NCBI GenBank assembly: GCA_964539825.1
Contig: CAZIKF010000050.1
Span: 1 to 30,932, forward strand
Reading direction: 5' to 3'
Origin: CAZIKF01 sp964539825
GTDB taxonomy: Bacteria > Muiribacteriota > UBA6191
Length of the DNA: 30,932 nt
Notes under the pieces: model-generated
Database searches by the model: none
Told to the model about the DNA's origin: nothing
What the model saw: the letters and a program-made list of their open reading frames with translations, nothing else
Position numbers and translations under genes: made by a program
Part shown: piece by piece, positions 9,001-14,943 of the stretch
How the letters are laid out: every line of letters starts with the position of its first letter
How positions within the stretch are numbered: the first letter of the stretch is position 1

Positions 9001-9639
9001 CGGATCCAGTTGAACCTGGTATTCCTTCACAAATCCGCCGATTGAAGCCACTTCACTAACCCCGGGGATCGCCTGTAAAAGCAATTTGGCTTGAAAGTCC
9101 TGGATGGTACGTAGTTCCTCGGTGCTAAAAGCTCCAACCACCTCTTCTCCTGTCTGGGTGAAGGCTCGCAAGACATATAAAAAAACCTGCCCCAGGGGGG
9201 TAGCATCAGGGCCAAGAGCCGGCTGCACACCTGTAGGCAAAATTCCCGGGGGAAGGGAATTGAGTTTTTCAAGAATGCGGGACCGAGACCAATAAAACTC
9301 AATATGTTCTTCGAAGATTACATAAATCGTTGAAAAGCCCAGAAAGCTGAAGGTTCGAATACTCTTGACTCCCGGTACTCCCATGAGTTGAGTGGACAGT
9401 GGGTAGGTGATCTGATCTTCCACATCCTGGGGGCTACGGCCCATCCAGGCGGTAAAGATGATCTGTTGGTTTTCGCCGAGATCCGGGATCGCGTCCACCG
9501 CTATAGGCATACGGATTTCTTGGGGAAGAAAGGAATTTTTAAAAGGAGAAACACATAATCCTGCCAGAACAAGAAGCAACATCAAACCCAGGCTCATCAA
9601 GGGATGTTTCACCAGAAAGGTTTGCACGCTCCTCATCAT
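6025..9639 (-). CDS. cusA: CusA-type heavy-metal RND efflux pump
   Basis: Inner-membrane proton-driven pump of the HME-RND family. The three methionines that bind Cu(I)/Ag(I) in E. coli CusA have counterparts in FLYMPTS, MSMVETI and VMLQSGM, favouring monovalent copper or silver over zinc/cobalt (CzcA). The proton-relay region GIAIAIGVMGDMGIVLVENA is present. At 1204 residues it is about 150 longer than E. coli CusA. Much of the extra length is at about residues 535-590, where two additional hydrophobic segments precede the usual second-half start. Both porter halves and the C-terminal membrane block are intact. It is preceded by the adaptor (4-bp overlap) and followed by the kinase (4-bp overlap). 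The start could be the first or second of two adjacent Met codons. Confidence 0.93.
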   Translation of the reverse strand: MMRSVQTFLVKHPLMSLGLMLLLVLAGLCVSPFKNSFLPQEIRMPIAVDAIPDLGENQQIIFTAWMGRSPQDVEDQITYPLSTQLMGVPGVKSIRTFSFLGFSTIYVIFEEHIEFYWSRSRILEKLNSLPPGILPTGVQPALGPDATPLGQVFLYVLRAFTQTGEEVVGAFSTEELRTIQDFQAKLLLQAIPGVSEVASIGGFVKEYQVQLDPQKLAFYKVSLLDVARVVKAANLDVGARTMEYNKVEYLIRGLGFVQKAQDLEDVVVRSSQGTPLLIKHLGHVQLVPAFRRGILDDAGEEAVGGIVVARFGENPMQVLENIRSRLPAVNTSLPTKTLQDGRKVHLKIVAYYDRTDVIVETILTLWHALKDEVIIASLVILAFLFHAGSSFLLALILPCGILLTFIWMKMIGIEANVVALSGIAIAIGVMGDMGIVLVENAQKHLQENPEASPVEMVLKAVFEVNAPILVAASTTLISFLPVFFLTGAEGKLFRPLAFTKTLSILAALVIALFLLPPLSRFLQSVRFKKINLILSVPIGLLCLLGLTSSWSPLGVEAGFLHNLIFVVFIVFSLLLAFGAFQKIYDRLMLLCFSYPLTTLLIPALICIMGLTAWFGASATFSFLPKFIRSSGSFSAFMHSFPGLGSEFMPRLKEGSFLYMPTSMPHAGGEEMLSVLSTLDRRIASIPEVQWAVGKAGRAETALDPAPMSMVETIIQYYPEYLLDREGLKKTFAYSEAKGEFLRNEKGHLIEDPGGRPYRNWRTQIKSPQDIWDEIIKVTNLPGTTSAPFLQPIEGRIVMLQSGMRAPIGIKVLGDDLRVMEEFGLQLEKLLKEVPGVKESAVFAERIVGKPYLEVEWDREALARYGITMQAAQRHIEWGVGGGKLSEVIDGRNRFPLTIRFLKDYRDSPEDLEKLLISPPGGKTAVPLSLLAKLHYRKGPQAIKGEDSKLVGYVLFDKDPGFSEGEVVDQVQRFFEQKKSTGELVLPPGTSYKFAGSYQNQVRAKKRLSIIIPISLILIFFLISLQFQSGVVTAIIFSSVFLAWCGGFLMIWLYGQDWFLNFSLFGHHLRDVFQVTPIYLSVAVWVGFLALFGIATDNGVLICTFIQQEVEGLKRLVRSNLRVAILKASHRRVRPCLMTSATTILALLPILTSHGRGAEIMIPMAVPIFGGMIIALFTLFMIPILYYLFYGFNLPEDLEENREAE

Positions 9640-11390
9640 TCACCCCACTGTTGTATTTCACCGCAACCAAGCATCTCTGAGCCAAAAAAGGGATTCATCA
9701 CATCTTCATCCTCCTGAATCCAAAAAGCTCCTTTCTTATCAAAAGCCATGGGACAGTACAATTTCTTCAGGTCGCTATCCGCACTCATCCAACCTTCTTC
9801 CGTCATAGCAATAAACCACTTGCCCAGCAAGGCAAAGGTCTGGCGCAAATCTTTAAAAACCTTGGTTGAAGACACTTTCTGCAAAGAAGTTTCCAGCTCT
9901 TCAAGTAGAAGCTTGAGAACCCTTGATTCATGCATGGAATTCTCAAGCGAAAGAGAGTTTCTTAAACCAGATCCGAGTTCCTGGATTATTTCCTTGGATT
10001 CGTCGAAGGAATCTTCGGCAAGGGCCAGATGTAACTCGAGATAGGCAGTGCGTAATGGGTCCAATTTGGCCCTAAAGACCGCGGATGGCTTCGACTGGGC
10101 CATCCAGTCCAGGGCTTTCTCGAGAGGAGCTCTGAAGTCGAGACGAGCGCCATAAGGAGACATCAGTTCTTTGGAACTCATCATAGATTCGCGTGCCTGA
10201 ATCTGGAATTCGCTGTCGAGCTTGAAGGTACCTTCAACCACCACTTCATCCCCGGGTTTCAAATCTCCCATTACCCGGTAGTATGACTCCGTCTTTTCCA
10301 GAATTCGTACCAGTTTCGCCTGAAAACGATTCTCGACCTTAATAAAAATAGCCGCCTTTTGTCCGGTGAACAAAGCCGCACTATGGGGGATTAAAAGACC
10401 CGGTTTCGAGCGGGTTTCAATTTGAACTCTGGCAAATCCATCTTCATGAAATTCACCCCTTGGGTTGGAAATGGAAAAGATAGCCCGACTGGAACGAGTT
10501 TTGGGATCGACAAAGGGGTCAATGCGCACCAACTTTGCAATGATTTCCTCTTGAGGATGGGAATCAAGCAGAATACGTGCCCTCATCGGACCTCGAACGG
10601 TCCGCAGATCATCTTCATAGACAGAAGCCTCAACCCATAGTTTGCTCATATCCGCCAGAAGCAGAATGGGAGAGCCTTCCTTGACGTATTCCCCTTCACT
10701 AATTGCGACATGTCTGATAACACCCTTTCTCTTGGAGCGAATGACAATATGGGAGTTTGGTTCTTTCTGCTGACCTATTTTTTGAAGATCTTCCAAGGTG
10801 AGACCGAGATATAGTAATTTTTGCCTGATTGCGGCCAAATTCCCCTGCTGAAACTGAAATCGGGTCCCATCCTTTTTGGACTCCTTAAGGAATTTATTTG
10901 CCTGGATCAGTTCTTGTTGGGAAGCTACCAGTGCTGGAGAATAGATCTCATAAAGAGGGTCGCCTATCTTCACTTTTTCTCCTATGGAGCTGACATAAAG
11001 TCGATCCACGCGCCCACTCACCCAGGCTGTGATGTGATGTTTCAAGGCTGGAACAAGATTCACTCTCCCGTAGAGAAGAAGGTTTATCTGATCGTGCTTA
11101 TGTTTAAGTGGGTAGGTTTGAATCCCAGCACTTTTTTGCTCAGAAGGACTCAATTCGATTACATCTTTAGCAAGAGACTGTGATGAAGCCAGCGGGATCA
11201 AATCCATAAAACAAATCGGGCACTTACCTGGTTCCTCCATCTTGATCTGGGGATGCATACTGCAGGTCCAGGTCCGTTTTGCGGGGACTTCCTGTGCTTT
11301 CTCAGGAGAACCCGAATGAACAGCCTCATTATTATTCATGCTGGCATGCAGTGATACCAGATTGAAAAGAAGGTAGATGATAAAATACAT
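9636..11390 (-). CDS. cusB: CusB-like periplasmic adaptor with HMBD and DUF3347 metal-binding ends
   Basis: Membrane-fusion protein linking the CusA-type pump to an outer-membrane channel. After a signal peptide (about 1-17) comes a heavy-metal-binding domain at about 40-68 with C43, H46, C57, C60 and M62 (TWTCSMHP...GKCPICFMDL). The central part has the barrel-sandwich and beta-barrel pattern of HlyD/CusB adaptors (GRVDRLYV, GDPLYEIYSP, PGDEVVVEGTF). The last about 160 residues match the DUF3347 pattern ending in LYCPMAF...GAFWIQ...NPFFG..MLGCGE, a second likely metal site. At 584 residues it is longer than plain CusB because of both additions. It is the first gene of the operon, with AGGAG before the ATG and a sigma-54 promoter about 65 bp upstream. 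Confidence 0.92.
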   Translation of the reverse strand: MYFIIYLLFNLVSLHASMNNNEAVHSGSPEKAQEVPAKRTWTCSMHPQIKMEEPGKCPICFMDLIPLASSQSLAKDVIELSPSEQKSAGIQTYPLKHKHDQINLLLYGRVNLVPALKHHITAWVSGRVDRLYVSSIGEKVKIGDPLYEIYSPALVASQQELIQANKFLKESKKDGTRFQFQQGNLAAIRQKLLYLGLTLEDLQKIGQQKEPNSHIVIRSKRKGVIRHVAISEGEYVKEGSPILLLADMSKLWVEASVYEDDLRTVRGPMRARILLDSHPQEEIIAKLVRIDPFVDPKTRSSRAIFSISNPRGEFHEDGFARVQIETRSKPGLLIPHSAALFTGQKAAIFIKVENRFQAKLVRILEKTESYYRVMGDLKPGDEVVVEGTFKLDSEFQIQARESMMSSKELMSPYGARLDFRAPLEKALDWMAQSKPSAVFRAKLDPLRTAYLELHLALAEDSFDESKEIIQELGSGLRNSLSLENSMHESRVLKLLLEELETSLQKVSSTKVFKDLRQTFALLGKWFIAMTEEGWMSADSDLKKLYCPMAFDKKGAFWIQEDEDVMNPFFGSEMLGCGEIQQWGE

Positions 11391-11454
11391 GCCTAAATCT
11401 CCTCATTTTATCTCGCCATGCCGCTACTCTGATCACGAGATCCAGGAATCCAAA

Positions 11455-11470
11455 TACAAACCTCGTGCCA
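11455..11470 (-). promoter_or_regulatory. Sigma-54 (-24/-12) promoter of the cusBA-kinase-regulator operon
   Basis: Read on the minus strand the site is TGGCACG-AGGT-TTGTA, against the known consensus TGGCACG-N4-TTGCW. The whole -24 block is perfect, the spacing is exact and only one strongly conserved base of the -12 block differs. Transcription should begin near 11444, leaving a leader of about 54 nt before the adaptor ATG. A sigma-54 activator is encoded in this same operon. Confidence 0.8.
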
Positions 11471-11534
11471 AAGATAAAAAACTAGCTCTTATGCATAGTT
11501 CTGCTTTAGTCAGGTACTCATTTGATCGCCAATT

Positions 11535-11572
11535 GGTTGAATTTTCAACTGTTAATTGTTGATTTTTCAACA
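11535..11572. promoter_or_regulatory. Tandem palindromic activator sites upstream of cusBA
   Basis: Two 16-bp palindromes, GGTTGAATTTTCAACT (11535-11550) and TGTTGATTTTTCAACA (11557-11572), have centres 22 bp apart, about two helical turns. They lie about 74 and 96 bp upstream of the -24 element, the usual place for enhancer sites of NtrC-type activators. The same arrangement recurs at 14826-14863, so these are probably binding sites for the regulator encoded at 3529-4899 (inference). Confidence 0.75.
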
Positions 11573-11625
11573 GCACCCTGGAGGGCCGTCGTCATGAATG
11601 AGCCAGGAATTCCAACTCGTTGCTC

Positions 11626-11949
11626 CTACGAGAAAGAAGACAGCCGGGAACTCAGGGCCAAACTGATAGATTTCACGCTCGGAACACCCTCAAGTCTCCC
11701 ACCTGAGCCTTCATACACTCGGCACGAGGAGCTTCCATCTCCCGGTTCCTCTCCAGCCACGTCACGGCCCTCAACCAGGATGGTTGGTGAACCGTACCTG
11801 CGGGTATATTCTGGACTTTCCCGGGCACTGCGATCCCATTCTTTCCAACTTTCCTCCAGACCAGATTGTGCGAGGGCTTCTTTTAACTGTCTGCGGGCTT
11901 TCTCAACATTAGGGCAGTCGGAATCATAAATCAGTTCAATCTTCATCAA
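11626..11949 (-). CDS. Small thioredoxin-fold protein of the copper operon
   Basis: 107 residues, cytoplasmic (no signal peptide). It resembles the small thioredoxin-like proteins often found beside mercury and arsenic resistance genes. The visible pattern is an N-terminal strand then DSDCPN, then GSPTILVEGRDV, which carries the cis-Pro loop of the thioredoxin fold, then SSSCRVY. It has one Cys where thioredoxins have CxxC, and a second Cys near residue 75, so it is more likely a metal- or thiol-handling protein than a standard disulfide reductase. It is the last gene of the YHS protein-copA operon, 27 bp after copA with a good AAGGAG site. Its role with copper is inferred from position only. 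Confidence 0.7.
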   Translation of the reverse strand: MMKIELIYDSDCPNVEKARRQLKEALAQSGLEESWKEWDRSARESPEYTRRYGSPTILVEGRDVAGEEPGDGSSSCRVYEGSGGRLEGVPSVKSISLALSSRLSSFS

Positions 11950-11976
11950 GTCTCCTTTTCTTCCAGAAATCGCCCA

Positions 11977-14085
11977 TTAGCGGGTGAGACTACGGCGCAG
12001 GAGCATGGAATTGGTCAGCACCGAGATGGAGCTAAGTGTCATGGCCACTGCGGCGATCATCGGGTTGAGCAAGCCGCACATGGCTACCGGTATGGAGACA
12101 GTATTGTATAAGAATGCCCAGAAATAATTCTGTAGAATCTTTCTTCGGATGGCGTAGGAGAGGTCAAATGCATCTTCAATCAGTGATAGGTCCGATTTCA
12201 TCAATACCAGGTCCGCGCTGCCTTTCGCTAGCTCCGAACCTTCCTGAAAGGAGATCCCCAGATCTGCCTGTGCCAGGGCTGAGGAGTCGTTGATCCCATC
12301 GCCCACCATGGCGACGTAACCCCCAGCGTCTTTAAAGCCCATGACGGCTTCGCGTTTGTTTTCCGGTGTGAGTTCCCCACGTACATCACGAAAAGGAAGC
12401 TGAGAAGAAAAGGCTTCCACGACACTCTTGCGATCTCCTGAGAGTAGTGCGGTATGGATAGGAGTCCTCTGAAGAAAGCTGCGCAGAGAAGCGAGTCCGA
12501 CACGGGCTGGATCTTCAAATTCAAAGAATGCCAGCACCTCCTTTTGACGGGCTAGAAAAAATCCCATGCTCTCCATTTTTATCGGAATCGTGATGGAGTT
12601 TTGGGTGAGGAAGGATTCGTTCCCGACTCGATAGTTGTGGCCTTCATAAACACCTTCTATTCCTTTACCAGCACTTCCTTTCAGGTTTTCGAAGAGGATG
12701 GGTTTCACTCCCTCGGTCTGACAGTTCTCCAGAACGGCATGCGCAAAGGGGTGCACGGAGCCTTGTTCAAGCCCATAGAGCAGGGCCAGAAGTTCATGGC
12801 GGGAATGAGAACCAAAGTTGTGTATTTCCTTCAGAGAGGGTTTTCCCTTCGTCAGGGTACCGGTCTTATCTAAAACAAGGTGGGTGACCCTGGAGATATT
12901 CTCGATTACGCGCACGGAGCGAATGAGAATTCCCTTCTTAAGACCCGTGTATAAACCAACGCTGAATGCAGCGGGAGTGGCCAGACCTAAAGCGCAGGGG
13001 CAGGCGATGAGTAAAACGGAAACGCTATGCAGGAAGGCCGGCCCCAGTCCCTCGGTAATTCCCCAGTAAAGGGCTGTACCCGAGGCCAGGACAAGAACCA
13101 CTGGAACGAAGATAGAAGAGATACGATCCGCAATTCTCTGCAAAGAAGCCTTTTCCATCTGGGCTTCACGCACCTTCGCTGAAATCTGGGCCATCGCTGA
13201 CTCGGAACTGCTGCGAATCACTTCAACTTCAAGCACCTGCTCCAGGTTTTTACTACCCGAGAGAACCTCGCTGTGAGCCTCTTTAAAGACAGGCAAGGCT
13301 TCCCCGGTGAGAAAGGACTCGTCTACTGAAGACTCTCCATTGAGAACGATTCCATCTACGGGAATAAATTCTCCCGCAGGTACCAGTATTTTTTCCCCCG
13401 CGACCAATTTGGAAGGTTCTTTCTCTTCGATCTCGCCGCTATCAGTAACAACCCTCACCGGTTTGCGATCTTGAGTCATCAGTTCTTCCAACGAAGAAAA
13501 AGCTGATTTTTTCGCTCTTTCTTCCAGAAGTTTTCCCACGGTGATGAAAACTAAAATAGCAATGGATCCATCGAAATAAACCTCGTTGGTAAGTCCAGTG
13601 AAATAGAGAAGGGAATAGAGCAAAGCGCTGCCGCTTCCCAGCGCGATTAAAACATCCATTCCAAGAATACCGCTCTTGAAGGAGTGAAGCGCAGACAGAA
13701 AATAGGGTCTGCCAAGAATCGCGAAGGCTGGCAGTGCCAGGCAAGCCTGAAGGATTCTAAGCTTGTTGGAGGGCTCAAAAAACATACTCAGGATAAACAG
13801 GGGAAGAAATAGGAGAACTCCGATCACCAGCCGTCGAGACAGCTGTCCCCCCTCTTGTTCCAGGGGCTGCTCCCAGGGAAAAACCTGGTATCCAAAGGAT
13901 TGGATCTTCTGAGCTAAAGATTGGGAGCTCCAGGTTTCATCGGCAGCCCTGATCAGGGCACGAGTGGATGAAAAATCCACAACAGCGTCCTCAATTCCTT
14001 GCAGGGCACGCAGTTTCTTCTCGATACCTGCCGCGCATCCAGCGCAGCGCATACCAAGCACACGCATTTCTGTCCGTTCAATCAA
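11977..14085 (-). CDS. copA: Copper-exporting P1B-1-type ATPase
   Basis: Pumps Cu(I) from the cytoplasm to the periplasm using ATP. The 702-residue product has one N-terminal HMA domain with the metal-binding GMRCAGC motif (C14, C17), eight membrane segments, the TGEALP actuator motif, the CPC intramembrane site (ACPCALGLATP), the phosphorylation site DKTGT, the SVHPFA nucleotide-binding motif and the GDGIND hinge. The YN in FLYNTVSIP and the MTLSS in the last helices are the P1B-1 (copper/silver) signatures. The start is TTG at 14085, with GGAG 5 nt upstream; the next in-frame ATG, 18 bp further in, would cut close to the HMA domain. It is the second gene of an operon, 21 bp after the YHS-domain gene, under the sigma-54 promoter at 14760-14775. 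Confidence 0.95.
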   Translation of the reverse strand: MIERTEMRVLGMRCAGCAAGIEKKLRALQGIEDAVVDFSSTRALIRAADETWSSQSLAQKIQSFGYQVFPWEQPLEQEGGQLSRRLVIGVLLFLPLFILSMFFEPSNKLRILQACLALPAFAILGRPYFLSALHSFKSGILGMDVLIALGSGSALLYSLLYFTGLTNEVYFDGSIAILVFITVGKLLEERAKKSAFSSLEELMTQDRKPVRVVTDSGEIEEKEPSKLVAGEKILVPAGEFIPVDGIVLNGESSVDESFLTGEALPVFKEAHSEVLSGSKNLEQVLEVEVIRSSSESAMAQISAKVREAQMEKASLQRIADRISSIFVPVVLVLASGTALYWGITEGLGPAFLHSVSVLLIACPCALGLATPAAFSVGLYTGLKKGILIRSVRVIENISRVTHLVLDKTGTLTKGKPSLKEIHNFGSHSRHELLALLYGLEQGSVHPFAHAVLENCQTEGVKPILFENLKGSAGKGIEGVYEGHNYRVGNESFLTQNSITIPIKMESMGFFLARQKEVLAFFEFEDPARVGLASLRSFLQRTPIHTALLSGDRKSVVEAFSSQLPFRDVRGELTPENKREAVMGFKDAGGYVAMVGDGINDSSALAQADLGISFQEGSELAKGSADLVLMKSDLSLIEDAFDLSYAIRRKILQNYFWAFLYNTVSIPVAMCGLLNPMIAAVAMTLSSISVLTNSMLLRRSLTR

Positions 14086-14106
14086 CTTCTCTCCTTCTAT
14101 CGTGCA

Positions 14107-14718
14107 TCAAATGTCATCGTGACTATGCCCCCCGGGCCCATGATGATGTTCGTAGCTCTGCTCTTTGATCTCATGCGTGGGTTTGGAGTCTTCTCTAACC
14201 TGAGCCTGGGGCATAGAAAATCCAAATCTCTCTGGTTTCAGGGGGAGTTTTTTAAGATATTTCTCAGGCTTTTTTGGAAACTTCCGTTTGCACTTCTTAC
14301 AACAAAAGAAAATTTTCTGTCCCTCATGCTCAAGAAAGTGTTTCTTATTTTCAATGGGCTCCTTGCTTACCGGGCAAACTTTGTTGGGAAGATCATAATC
14401 CTGGATGGAATACTTTCCACCGCGCTTGGGAAGCAGTTTAACCAATGTGCCGCATTTGGGCATGGCGGGACCACAATAAGGACAGGCCTTTGGTTTCGAG
14501 GCATCCTGTTTCCAGGGTCTATCTTCACAGCCACAGCGATACACCGCTTTGGCTTCACGCTTGGACGGAATTTTGGAGACATAGCCCCGGTAAGGATTTG
14601 GAGCCTTCTTTTTTTCTTTTACCTCCGTGGCCTGATCGTGTTTGCCGTGATCTTCATGCATTGAACTTGAGGCGAAGAGCCCCACGCTAAGGAGAAGAAA
14701 TAAAATGATTCGGTACAT
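14107..14718 (-). CDS. Secreted YHS-domain, His-rich metal-binding protein
   Basis: 203 residues; probably a periplasmic copper buffer or donor for the efflux systems (inference). A signal peptide covers about 1-19. A Cys-rich segment at 62-89 (C62, C64, C79, C82, C89, with CPYCGPAMPKC) resembles the heavy-metal-binding module of the CusB-like protein. Residues about 113-158 form a YHS domain (VCPVSKEPI and FFCCKKCKRKF; C115, C139, C140, C143). The last about 22 residues are His-rich (HHHGPGGHSHDD), and another His cluster follows the signal peptide (MHEDHGKH). The rest is strongly Lys-rich. It is the first gene of the copA operon and is directly preceded by a sigma-54 promoter, so it is probably the most strongly induced product. 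I do not know a named protein with this exact order of modules. Confidence 0.8.
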   Translation of the reverse strand: MYRIILFLLLSVGLFASSSMHEDHGKHDQATEVKEKKKAPNPYRGYVSKIPSKREAKAVYRCGCEDRPWKQDASKPKACPYCGPAMPKCGTLVKLLPKRGGKYSIQDYDLPNKVCPVSKEPIENKKHFLEHEGQKIFFCCKKCKRKFPKKPEKYLKKLPLKPERFGFSMPQAQVREDSKPTHEIKEQSYEHHHGPGGHSHDDI

Positions 14719-14759
14719 GCTTATTTTCCTTTCTGTTTCCCTGTTCTCACCGAGGATAT

Positions 14760-14775
14760 AACAAATCTCATGCCA
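14760..14775 (-). promoter_or_regulatory. Sigma-54 (-24/-12) promoter of the YHS-copA operon
   Basis: On the minus strand the site reads TGGCATG-AGAT-TTGTT, with correct spacing and the invariant GG of the -24 block. It closely matches the site upstream of cusB, including the purine-rich AGRT spacer and the TTTGT run. Transcription should start near 14749, giving a leader of about 30 nt that ends with the AAGGA ribosome site before the ATG at 14718. Confidence 0.75.
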
Positions 14776-14825
14776 ACTGGAATCCTTCGTAGCAATGCGG
14801 TTCAGGATCCCAAAACACCCCTACA

Positions 14826-14863
14826 TGGTGAATTTTCAACACCAGACTGTTGATACTACAACA
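14826..14863. promoter_or_regulatory. Tandem palindromic activator sites upstream of the YHS-copA operon
   Basis: TGGTGAATTTTCAACA (14826-14841) and TGTTGATACTACAACA (14848-14863) repeat the pair found at 11535-11572, again with centres exactly 22 bp apart. The proximal copies of both pairs share TGAATTTTCAAC. The proximal centre lies about 60 bp upstream of the -24 element. The distal copy ends only 24 bp before the -35 of the oppositely oriented ABC operon promoter. Confidence 0.75.
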
Positions 14864-14886
14864 TAAAACTAGACCCTCTCGATGGA

Positions 14887-14915
14887 TTGACGATATATGT
14901 GCGTAGTGATATAGT
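14887..14915 (+). promoter_or_regulatory. Sigma-70 promoter of the YtrA-type ABC operon
   Basis: TTGACG (14887-14892) and TATAGT (14910-14915) are separated by exactly 17 bp, each matching the consensus at five of six positions. Transcription should begin about 14922, about 22 nt before the ATG at 14944. Confidence 0.8.
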
Positions 14916-14927
14916 TATGTATATCAC
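14906..14927. promoter_or_regulatory. Perfect palindromic operator overlapping the -10 element
   Basis: GTGATATA (14906-14913) and TATATCAC (14920-14927) form a perfect 8-6-8 inverted repeat covering the -10 and the transcription start. AT-rich palindromes in this position are usual for YtrA-subfamily GntR repressors, and such a repressor is encoded as the second gene of the operon. Autorepression is therefore the natural inference. Confidence 0.75.
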
Positions 14928-14943
14928 CACTGGGGGGGTTTCC

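Noticed and set aside
7934..9045. Long plus-strand open frames opposite the pump gene
   Set aside because: They are antisense shadows of a highly conserved CusA frame, with no ribosome sites or recognisable domains.
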